Assembly: GCA_031769625.1 (NCBI GenBank)
Contig: JAUIMM010000213.1
Coordinates: forward strand, 1,990,501 to 2,054,500
Reading direction: 5' to 3'
From: Taudactylus pleione
Taxonomy: Eukaryota > Chordata > Amphibia > Anura > Myobatrachidae
DNA: 64,000 nt
Position 1 is the first letter of the stretch. Every line of letters starts with the position of its first letter. The notes below the pieces were generated by a model. The model made no database searches. It saw nothing but the letters and a program-made list of their open reading frames with translations, and was not told the DNA's origin. Shown here one piece after another: positions 55,436 to 64,000 of the stretch. The position numbers and the translations under genes were made by a program.

Positions 55436-56055
55436 CAGGCATTGATATTCTGGATCTTGTATTTTGTATCTTGTATCTGTATGATTTGAGTTCATTTCAT
55501 TGGCTCTGTTATTCGCTGTATGGATTCAATGTATTTGTAAACTCACATTTAGATGCTTGTTTTTTAATAGTGTTTTCACTGTGTGGTGAGAGGGGTTATC
55601 TTTCACCTGAATTGCCCACATTCTGGTGGGATCAGCTCCCTCCAAGGGAGTCTGGAGTGAACCCTGTCCAGTATGCAGCAAGGGAGCTGTGGAACTACAT
55701 GTTTTCACAGTTGCCCAGGCCCAGCTGCAACTCATCACTGAGCAGCACAGTAAGGGTTTAAAACTCTCAAACACCTGTTGCTTATTGCCCTGATGCTGAC
55801 TAGCAGCCAGGTAGTAGCTGTAGTGTTGTAGTGCCAGGGTCCAAGAGCTATGCTGGGAGAGCATGGCCAATTGCTGACTATTAAGCACAAGGAGTGCTAG
55901 GAAATTTCATGGGTTTTTTTTGCTTATTTTCTGTTATGTGCATGTGTGTGTCCAGGCATATGCTCACGTATGTTAAGGTGCAGTGTTTGCTGCCATTAAA
56001 AGTCACTGCTTTACCAAGTACCTGCCTGTCTGGAGTCATTACCCCATGTTACAAC
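55436..56055. other. Possible solo LTR-like segment
   Basis: It starts TGTCACAGGC and ends CATGTTACA. Inside are GGGTTTAAAACTC, a possible TATA, and GCCATTAAAAGTCACTGC. No matched flanks, primer site or coding sequence were seen; this is speculative. Confidence 0.2.
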
Positions 56056-56977
56056 CGTTACTAATTACTTATTACCCCATCTCCAATCACTCTTATAGGC
56101 CTGTGGCCTGTGATTTGCTGTTTGGAGAATTATGTTGGTAATATATTATACTTCCTACTAGGCTTTTACTTTTAGGCTAGTAGTCATTAATTAATGAAAA
56201 CATTCATTAGGGTCATGTAGTTTATATCCTGCCATCCTGTCTGCCACTGCAGTGTCACTATGTTTCTTAGATGTGTTATATTCTTTTAAACTGCAATGTG
56301 TTTGTGCAGCTGCTCTGTCGCTTTGTTTAGCCAGCCAGCTTGCTGCAGCCTTTGGCCAATATTGGTGAAAACAATATTATGAGCCGTCATTTGGTCAAAA
56401 TTGACTGTTAATTATGGTATTAATATTAATAAAACTGTAGGTATAAACAGAGGTCCAAATGACATGATTTTAGCTGTTTTTATACATTTTTAAAGCAATC
56501 TAAATCCAAAACCAAAACAATTGAGGAGGGTTTGGCCAAAACCAAAACACAACATAATTTTTAAACAAAACACCCCTAGTCTGTGCACATCTCTAGTCAG
56601 GGGCGAATTAGGCTACCGGGACTGCGGGAAGGTTCCCGCTGGGCCGGTCCCCTCTCCCCACTTGCTGGGCTGCTTTAATCAGACTGAGCAGCTGGCGGCA
56701 GTAACGGCCGCTACCACGATTGGAGCTCAGCTCCGAACAGGCAGCGGTAATGAATGAGCTTCTGTGCATGCGCAGAAGCTCATTCAGCTGTGAATTGGCT
56801 GTGGGAGGGCTGCTGTGCATGCCGACCGCAGCAGCTCCCCACAGCCATCTGCCCCCCGGGCTGTTACAATTGAAGCCCTGGAGGGCCGCACGCTGCATGG
56901 CTGGCCCTGGGCATGTGACCTCTGAAACTGGCCAGCATCAGCATGCCTTACCATTGCTCCCGGGGACTGGAGAGGCT

Positions 56978-57088
56978 GTGTACTGGGGTGGGGGCGGGGC
57001 TGCTGCCTGATGAGCACAGACTCCTCAGATCACTGTTGAGAGTTCCGAAGAGTCGTCAGACAGCAGCCCCGCCCCCACCCCAGTACAC
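56978..57088. repeat. Perfect 28-bp GC-rich inverted repeat
   Basis: The 28 bases at 56978-57005 are the exact complement of 57061-57088; each arm holds a GC box (GGGGGCGGGGC). The stem continues with one mismatch and a wobble through CTGATGA/TCGTCAG. Confidence 0.8.
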
Positions 57089-57289
57089 TGCTCATCCTCT
57101 CATCGACTCCAGCCCAGCAGCAGCTGCCTGGCCCTGTACTGCGCTGCAGTGAAGAAGAGTGACACAGGCAGCAGCACCACAGTCATCAGACTGCCAGGTA
57201 AACTTGGAAAAGGTGGTCCTGGGCTTTGCATTTGTGTGTGGGTAGGTGTGTGGGGTTGATGGGGTACAGGGTTACAAAATGTGGAATAA

Positions 57290-57715
57290 GGTTGGGGTTA
57301 GGGAGCACAGTGTGGGATAGGGAGCACAGTGTGGGGTTGAAGATAAGGAGCACAGTGTGGGGTTGAGGATAGGGAGCACAGTGTGGAGTTGAGGATAGGG
57401 AGCACAGTGTGGGGTTGAGGATGGGAGCACAGTGTGGGGTTGAGGATGAGAGCACAGTGTGGGGTTGAGGATGGGAGCACAGTGTGGGGTTGTCACTTGT
57501 GTAGCGCTGACCGAACTCCATCCGGTCAGCGCTACATGCGTGGTGCAGTCTGTGTCACAGTGAAACAGACTGCCCCGGCAGCTGAGTGAGAGTCTGTCAG
57601 ACATTTGCCCCTCAGGCTAAAAGTTGCCAGCCAGCCCCTGGTGTGGGATAGGGAGCACAGTGTGGGGTTGGGGTTAGGGAGCACAGTGTGGGATTGGGTT
57701 GGGTTTAGGAAGCGC
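57290..57715. repeat. Minisatellite, unit about 26 bp
   Basis: Units of GGGAGCACAGTGTGGGGTTG with GAGGATA tails, about ten before and three after an interruption at 57496-57650. The interruption has the hairpin GTAGCGCTGACCG against CGGTCAGCGCTAC. Proline-histidine-rich frames are artefacts. Confidence 0.75.
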
Positions 57716-57721
57716 AGTATT

Positions 57722-57760
57722 TTTTATATATATATATATATATATAATATATATATATAC
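57722..57760. repeat. (TA)n microsatellite
   Basis: An interrupted TA run followed by CA dinucleotides. Confidence 0.85.
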
Positions 57761-58225
57761 ACACACATACGCAAAAGAAGTAATACCAGCCCCTTGCTTT
57801 CAGGTTAAGTCCTTTGTGAATCATGTAGCCGGTGGAGTCAAGCCAGCATGAGATGCAAGAGAGGATCCGGCGCTGACCCTTGCGGGGGAGGGCCAACACA
57901 GAGAACACTCTTCTGTGCCGAACCAAGGTCAGCAGAGGAGGTGAGGTTCCAGTGGGTAACCTTTTCCTCATATCTATCAATCATATTTTTCTTCATAGTT
58001 ATTTCTTTCGGAGAAAAGCGGCGGCCGTTTGCTTGTGTTTGCCCCCCAGCCTGAAAGTTGCCAGCCAGCTCCTGGCTCCCCCCATGGGCCATTGCGGAGC
58101 ACATGAGTGACACCTTGTGGCTCCGCCTCCAGCAGCCAGCACAGGAGCCGGGAAGGGCAGAGGGGGCCGAGGCAGCAGGGCTTTCATGACTGGAGCGAGC
58201 GGACGCGGCGACTGGTACTGACAAT

Positions 58226-58760
58226 GGGCCTGATTCAGACCCAGTCGCAAGCGCTGAGCGCTCGCAACCGGGTTGATGTTTGGCCACTGGGCATGCGCAC
58301 GACTGAGCCGGCTCCATCGTGCGCATGCGTGAGACCCGGCTAGCGGCAGGTGCTCCGTCGCTCCGGGTCTCGCACCAAAGGGGGTGAGCTGTCCATGGTG
58401 AGTGACAGCTCACCCCGTTTTGTGGGCGGGCTGGGGGATGGCCAGCCAAATAGAGGCATTCCCAACGGAACGCTTGCTGTTTGGGGGCGGCCCCACTGAC
58501 ATCACCAGTGATGTCAGTGGGAAAGCTTCCGGCTCTGTTAGAGCCGAAAGCTCTCTGGGGCTTGCGGCCACGAGACCCTACCACAAGGGTCTCATCGCAA
58601 GCCCGATGGTCAAGACCATCGCGACCATCAACCTGGCCGCTCGCTCTAGCTGTGGGTGGTCACCCACAGCTATGCGAGCGGCCAAGAGGCCGCTCCAGAA
58701 AAGAAATGCCCTGATTCAGAGCGAGCGCTCTTTCAGAGCGTCCGGCTCTGAATCAGGGCC
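58226..58760. mobile_element. Hairpin-chain element, second copy, inverted relative to the first
   Basis: The ends are GGGCCTGATTCAGACCC and CGGCTCTGAATCAGGGCC. Hairpins in order correspond to those of 25333-25881 read backwards: GAGACCCGG with CCGGGTCTCGC, GGGTGAGCTGTC with GACAGCTCACCC, CCCACTGACATCACCAGTGATGTCAGTGGG in two halves, CGGCTCT with AGAGCCG, GCTTGCGG with CGCAAGC around GAGACCC/GGGTCTC, GATGGTC repeats, TAGCTGTGGGTG with CACCCACAGCTA, and the terminal one. A clear target duplication was not found. Confidence 0.75.
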
Positions 58761-58855
58761 ACTGTGTGAGTCACAAGTTGTGTGTATAAGTGTGTGGCTG
58801 TGACTGTATTCATATATGTGTCACAACTTATCCACGGTGACATAGGAATCATATA

Positions 58856-58891
<36 letters not shown>
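58856..58891. repeat. (ATCT)n microsatellite
   Basis: About nine ATCT tetranucleotides. Confidence 0.95.
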
Positions 58892-58914
58892 ACATCCCAC
58901 AAGTTGTGATTATT

Positions 58915-59700
58915 TAGGTCAGGGCTCCACAAATTTTTCTAAAGTCCAGGAGCCAGGGCAAAAGTGTAGGAGCCAGACTACAAAAAGAAATTAAAAATTA
59001 AAAAATACAGGATTAAAAGTGTGTTATGCAGCTGTTACATTGGGTAGTGGTTACCTGCTTGCTTTTGCTGGGAGCCCCCACTGTTGCAGCTCCTTCCTCT
59101 CTGCAGTGTCCACTTTCCCTGCCTCCTTCGTGCACAGAGATCAGCGCTGCTGAAGGAGCGCTAGATGGGCCCGGCACCACCAACAATACACCTGGTATAC
59201 AGGTGCCGCGGAGAAGACTACTAGCAGGGTTGTGCTTTCAACTGCCAATATTGGTACGCATGCCGTTTTTCAGTGTTTTATGATTGCAATAACTTATTTT
59301 GCTCTTTGATGCACAATGTGACGCAACCGTCTTGTGCTTTGATTTTAGAATATATAATAGTTGCGTCCAACTCAGAATCAGGCTGTATGAGGAGGAATCC
59401 TGCCCTCCTCGATAGTACCCGCCCCCTCATCAGACCACGCCCCAATTAGGGCTGCTTACAGAAATTCCCCGGGCTGGTTTCTCAACCCAATCCGGCCCTG
59501 TCTCTAGTAGTAGAGACAAAAGAGCACTGGAAAGAAGAGATAAGATTTCGAGTAATTAATAAGTTAAAGTTTAACTTGCCCTTACATTTCTGATGTATTT
59601 AAGGCATATTATAGTCTCTGTTACCCATAGGAGAGAAAAACTGGTTTTGGAGAGTTGCTGAAAAGAGGAATCGCCAATAGATCAAATGAAAGTTTTATAT
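58915..59700. other. Unannotated sequence with repeat fragments
   Basis: CAGGGCTCCACAAAT at 58920 resembles a hAT-type terminus. Diverged AATCAGGC and CAATCCGGCC blocks occur at 59380 and 59490. No gene recognised. Confidence 0.3.
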
Positions 59701-59844
59701 TTAACTAGCTGAAGTACCAGGCATTGCCCGTGTTTAAATCTTCAAGTTATTAAGTTATATTATGTGAGTGTAATGATTCCTAGGTGGAATAAAGGCTGAA
59801 TACTCAATAAAGTGGAGGTATGGGCAAGGATGATTCATAATTAA

Positions 59845-59995
59845 TAGTTGATATTTGACAATTGATACTTGATAATTGATAGTTGATATTTGACAATTGA
59901 TACTTGATAATTGATAGTTGATGTTTGATACTTGATAATTGATGGTTGATATTTGATAATTAATACTTGATAGTTGATATTTGATAATTGATACT
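59845..59995. repeat. Short-unit tandem repeat
   Basis: About a dozen variants of TTGATATTTGATAATTGATA with a 10-12 bp subunit. It lies 140 bp after a CTAGCTGAAGTACCAGGCAT block that looks like a repeat-family start. Confidence 0.7.
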
Positions 59996-60194
59996 GCCTC
60001 TGGGCTAAGTATAGGTGGAAATCAGAGCTCTGATCTGGAATAGTCTTTCTACAGCCTTGAGGGCTGGAACTCTTGGAAAGTAGTGGGTGTTCAGCCTTGA
60101 GGGCTAGGAAACCTTGGCAAGTTGAGGCCTTTGGGCAGTGAAGCAGAATGTGGTCTTTGGGCCATGTAGCAGCCTTGAAAGCTGAGAAGCTTGG

Positions 60195-60775
60195 CGATTG
60201 TCGCTGTAGTGCAAATTGTGCCGCCGAGTTGACACAAGCAGTAGTTGAAATGATTGTGCACTCTTGACACTGATGTGTGGCTAGTGCCGCAAGGTTGACA
60301 AAGGCAGCAGGTCACTGACTGGTGTATACTTGCCGCTGATGTGCAGCTTGTGCTGCCGGCTTGACACAAGCAGCTGTACAAATGATTGTGCACTCTTGAC
60401 GCTGATGTGCGGCTTGTGCTGTAAGGTTGACAGAAGCAGCAGGACACTAGCTTGTGTATACTTGATGCTGAGGTGTGACTTGTGCCGCCGGGTTGACACA
60501 AGTAGCAATACACAAGCTGGTGTATCCTTGATGCTGATGTGCAGCTTGTGCCACCAGGTTAACACAAGCAGTAGTACGCAGGCTACGTACACTTGCCACT
60601 GCAGGGTGGCTTGCGCCTCTGGGTTGACACAAGCGAAAGCATGCTGACTTGCGTACACTGGATGCTGTAGTGTGGCTTGTGCCGCCGGGTTGACACAAGG
60701 GGCAACCCACAGAAAACTAAACACTAGGTGCCGAGGTGCGGCTTGTGCCGCCTGGATGACACAAACAGCAGGAGC
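60195..60775. repeat. Minisatellite, unit about 63 bp
   Basis: Eight to nine units share GATGTGCGGCTTGTGCCGCC, a GGTTGACACAAGCAGCAG block and a variable GTATACTTG tail. The unit is a multiple of 3, so several frames stay open on both strands and give Cys- and His-containing repeat peptides that should not be taken for a gene. Confidence 0.8.
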
Positions 60776-61024
60776 TAAACAACACAGACTGGAGAAACCG
60801 GATACTCGACTGGAATAGGAGACTCACAGCAGAATCGGAAACACGTGAAATGCTATCACCGGCACCTGAGCAAGGCACCAGCGGGGTAGAAAAAGGAAGA
60901 CGCACCAATCCTGTCCCAGCAACGATGTGTCAGCCGGATGGGAGGACGTCTCCATCTCGCAGCAACTGGCCTGTGAGAATCGTTATCCAACAGGAGATGA
61001 CAGCGGCTTGTGACAGTGATGTCA

Positions 61025-61245
61025 TCCAAATCCATCAAGTGGAAGGCCCAGAACAGGTTCACTGGGTCAAAGTTCTGCCTGGCGCAGTCTGCCGTGAGGT
61101 CTGACCGGGACTCCAACCACTCCATTAGGCATCCCAGACCAATTGGCCCCCCTCCAAATCTATCCAGTGGAGGCCCAGAACAGGCTCCCCAGGTCAAAGT
61201 TCAGCCCAGCGTACACCAATGGGATGTCTGACTGGGACCCTAGCC
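61025..61245. repeat. Direct duplication of about 85 bp
   Basis: Blocks at 61025-61110 and 61155-61240 share CCAGTGGAGGCCCAGAACAG-type text, GGTCAAAGTTC and GTCTGACYGGGAC. No gene recognised around it. Confidence 0.55.
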
Positions 61246-61659
61246 CCCCTAAAACCTGGCAATAATTCAACTGGACCACCTCGCATTGGTTTCATCCGAA
61301 TCGGTGCAGGAGTGTCTGGACTAACTGTCTGTCCAGAGGACAGGTCATCTGTGATATACCTGTATAAGAATCTCCCTGATCATATGCCTCTAAACTACAT
61401 TGTCAGTCTGGGGAGATGTCACTAGTTTTAGACCCTACCCGGGGCTGGCAACAGAAATCAGGGGTCTCGGTACACCCATTCTTTTAGTGGTCCCCCATTC
61501 CAGGGTCCCTGGCAGAAACAGACCAATGCTTGTGTCTGCCCTCCCTGCACAGTGAAGATATGCTGTGCGCATGTGCATGGCATCTCTTCACCATCTGCTC
61601 TGCACAGTGGTGAAATTGACTTCTCCCAACTTCCTCCCACCACGGGACATTGCCCACCA

Positions 61660-62040
61660 TCTCTCATCTTCTAATTGGGTAACACACCCTTGTAGTAGAT
61701 TTATGAGGAACACCAGAGAGTCTAAGTATGAGGGGTATTAGCTCAGAGGACCGAGGGCAGTACAGGGAAATGGAGGTGGAGTCTATAGTGGAAGGCAGGT
61801 AAAAAATGATGAATGATCGATTGATTTAATAATTTAAAAAATTTAAATTGAGAGAAATAGCTTTATGAGATCTGTTTTGCAGCAACTGAAAAAAGGCCAA
61901 AAAAGAATACAATGTTAATAGCCAAGAAGTCCTGACAAGGGTTGCAAGAGTAGCTGGCCATACTCTCCCCTCCTTCCTAATTGGGTAACACACCCCTGTA
62001 GCACATTTGAGGTGCACCAGGGAGTCTGAGTATCAAATTC
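61660..62040. repeat. Diverged direct repeat pair
   Basis: CTAATTGGGTAACACACCC and the following 45 bp occur at 61670-61735 and again at 61975-62040. Confidence 0.5.
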
Positions 62041-62099
62041 TGTTATATTTTTTAACACAATATTGAAAAATGTTTTAACTGTGCCTAAACACATAACAA

Positions 62100-63040
62100 A
62101 CTTTCTCATAGTGCCCCTAGTATAAGCCGGATGGCACCCTAATAATGACTATATATTTTTTTAAACACCAAAGTTTTATATTAACATATTTTAACTGTAC
62201 CTAAAGGCCCTGAATACACAACAAAGTGCCTCACACTGCCCATTGTGTTGGTGGCACCCTAATTACATTATTTCTTAACAAAGTGCCTGAACATACTACA
62301 CAGTACCTCACAGTACTCCTAGTAATGGCACCCTAATGACATTATTTTTTAACACATTGCCTGAACACACAATACAGTGCCGCACATCACTCTTAGTAAT
62401 GGCACCCTAATGGCTTTTTTTTAACACAGTGCATCACAGTGCTCCTATGGTTGTGACACCCTATGGCGTGTTTTTATTAATAACGCAGTGCTTGAAGAAC
62501 ACACAGTGCCTCAAAGTGCCCCTATGGCAGTGGCACCCTAATAGAGTTTTTTTTTAATAACACAGAGCACCTTTAACATAATGCTCCTAATGGCTTTTTT
62601 TTCTAACACAGTGCTTGTCTGAAGCCCTGAACACACAATGCAGTGGGTTTTTTTTTAACACAATGCCTGAAGCCGTGAACACACAACACAGTGCCACACA
62701 GTGCTCCTATTATTTTTTTTATAACACAGTGCCCATTTAATAAAGTGCACCTAATGTTTTTTTTTAGTGCCTGCAAGTGATTCACAGTGCTGCAGCCCAC
62801 AGTCCACACCCCCTCCCCCTGATCCCCCATGTGAAATGGTGCCTGATCACAAGGGACTTTTATATGCAATCCAAATATCACAAAATCCGACGTCGGGAAG
62901 TTGATGCAATCCAAAATATGCGATATCCAGTGCTGAGAAGATTATATTTTGCCTCATTTTGGTATCCGAAGTTGGCGGGAAGACCTGAGCCAGGGCTCGT
63001 TTTGACTCGTAACCCCTAAATTCGGGTGTGTTCATATTCC
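62100..63040 (-). mobile_element. Promoter-end hAT derivative with minisatellite
   Basis: 62790-63040 matches the hAT 5' end in reverse: an AATGGTGCCTGATCAC leader, a TATA-like stretch, TTTGCCTCATTTTGGTATCC and GTTGGCGGGAAGACCTGAGCC. Its left is filled by a minisatellite of about 60-70 bp (GGCACCCTAATGACATTAT, TTTTTTAACACAGTGCCTGA) instead of a transposase. Confidence 0.5.
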
Positions 63041-63044
63041 AGGA

Positions 63045-63670
63045 ATCCTACATGAGAACACCCCATTACAGTCCAGTTACAATTATTAAATGGTAATTTT
63101 TATTTAAGAAACTACAAGAATATAAAACATTTTAATAATAATTTTACTGATAAAATGATTAATGTTAAAAGATTTTGTGCTGTCTCAGGTTATATTATCA
63201 GCATCACAATATTAATACATTTATCAAGCTTTTTATTTAGTAGTTAAACAACTTTGACTCACACTGAATACTGTTGAGAGCTGGAAGCAGGTGTTCATAA
63301 GTACTCTGTGATCTTTAGGATTTATTATTGTTTTTTACTGATTTTACAGAAAATGGGCTCAAGTAAACCGCACTACTACTGCCATTTAATATATCGTCCT
63401 TACAAACACCTGCTTCCAGCATTCACAGGATTAAATGTGATTGAAATTCTTAAAAAGCTTTCTTTACTGAAAGGGAGCTCCTAAAAATGAATAGGCCGCT
63501 TAATCCTTGATCCCTTTAACACTAAAGCAAATTGGCCTCTACCATTGAATGCAGCCCAAAGCTTCAGAGTCCCAGTTATCCTGCAATTAAGAGGCTAAAA
63601 AGAATATGTACAGATCACTGCTCAGCATGATTGGTGGGCTTTATATAGTGTTGCACAAGGATATGTGTGC
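63045..63670. other. AT-rich sequence without recognisable gene
   Basis: An inverted pair, AGCTGGAAGCAGGTGTT (about 63280) and ACACCTGCTTCCAGC (about 63405), suggests a small foldback element. Confidence 0.35.
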
Positions 63671-63678
63671 GCACTATA

Positions 63679-63895
63679 GGCCTGATTCAGCAAGGAACGC
63701 AGATGAGAATTCGCACGGACCTGGGCGATGTTTTCACACTGCGCATGCGTATGTATTGCAGTGCGAGCGGGTAAGCATATGTAGGCTACACGCAGTGTGT
63801 AAGCAGACCTTTCCGATATTGATTCACAGGAAGTGCCATTTGTGGGTGGTGACGGGGTAGTCGGGTGTACGCAGGCGTGCCTGTGAGTTGACAAA
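63679..63895. mobile_element. Truncated member of the GGGCCTGATTCAG family
   Basis: The left end GGCCTGATTCAGCAAGGAAC follows TATA; shared landmarks are CACTGCGCATGCGTATG, ATTGATTCACAGGAAGTGCC and ATTTGTGGGTGGTGACGGGG. The right end is missing. Confidence 0.6.
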
Positions 63896-64000
63896 TAAAA
63901 ATGAAAATATATTTCTACACTGTGAAAATAGAGCAGCTCAGTATAAATAGATTTCTAAGATATTGTTAAAATACGAGCTCTTAAGAGTGTCTTAAGCTGG

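Larger units (their letters stand above)
47900..56594 (+). mobile_element. Old hAT copy split by nested insertions
   Basis: Diverged blocks match hAT copy 1 in order: N-terminal region (about 48020-48260), acidic region (48590-48850), BED finger (48900-49125), pre-core (49150-49675), core fragment (50958-51000), middle of core (52445-52860), C-terminal core (52860-53180), 3' UTR hairpin (54235-54420), and 3' end (56215-56594, ending ACACCCCTAG). Insertions separate them at 48440-48567, 49676-50957, about 51005-52490, 53187-54230 and within 54440-56215. Confidence 0.65.

Noticed and set aside
57186..57604. HCAP...NPTL repeat frames
   Set aside because: Artefact of the 26-bp GGGAGCACAGTGTGG minisatellite.
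60281..60724. Long minus-strand frame with Cys/His/Thr repeats
   Set aside because: It is the translation of a 63-bp minisatellite and comparable frames exist in other phases and on the other strand.

Overview
The window is eukaryotic, non-coding in the host sense, and almost wholly built of nested transposable elements. I found no host exon, rRNA, CRISPR array or prokaryotic operon. The mix points to a large-genome vertebrate, most likely an anuran amphibian: a Penelope-like retroelement (PLE), several BED-finger hAT transposons, PIF/Harbinger-like and hAT-like foldback MITEs, a mariner relic and many minisatellites. The taxon is an inference from repeat content only.

Layout. 1-1700: a decayed PLE on the minus strand, cut by the window edge. 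1700-4640: a foldback-ended element, a minisatellite, and AT-rich sequence. 4649-11690: two fused minus-strand hAT derivatives that keep hAT ends and promoter but carry minisatellites in place of a transposase; they hold an older hAT fragment, a small MITE and a 1.8 kb insertion with its own minisatellites. 12113-16807: a nearly intact PLE with 468-bp direct repeats, ORF1, and ORF2 encoding reverse transcriptase plus a GIY-YIG endonuclease. 16836-17245: two near-perfect foldback MITEs. 17460-20340: small foldback elements in AT-rich sequence. 20392-24843: hAT copy 1, whose 1037-codon transposase frame has a single nonsense codon. 25333-25881: an element made of about a dozen hairpins end to end. 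26000-31580: assorted MITEs. 31584-36199: hAT copy 2, minus strand, heavily broken. 36200-40450: AT-rich sequence with duplications and a tRNA-like relic. 40458-46337: hAT copy 3, with six 160-bp repeat units and a 578-bp MITE upstream of a transposase carrying five lesions. 46760-47850: a mariner relic. About 47900-56594: an old hAT copy split by at least four later insertions. 56600-64000: minisatellites, a second hairpin-chain element, and another promoter-end hAT derivative.

How the parts relate. hAT copies 1-3 share ends, TATA-box promoter, transposase and a 3' UTR hairpin, so each serves as an empty-site control for insertions in the others; this gives 3-bp target duplications for two MITE families. 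The PLE supplies its own CRE/TATA promoter and polyadenylation signal in both repeats. The strongest candidates for something undescribed are the hairpin-chain family, whose members change sequence while keeping arm pairing, and the covarying hairpin just after the hAT transposase stop codon.
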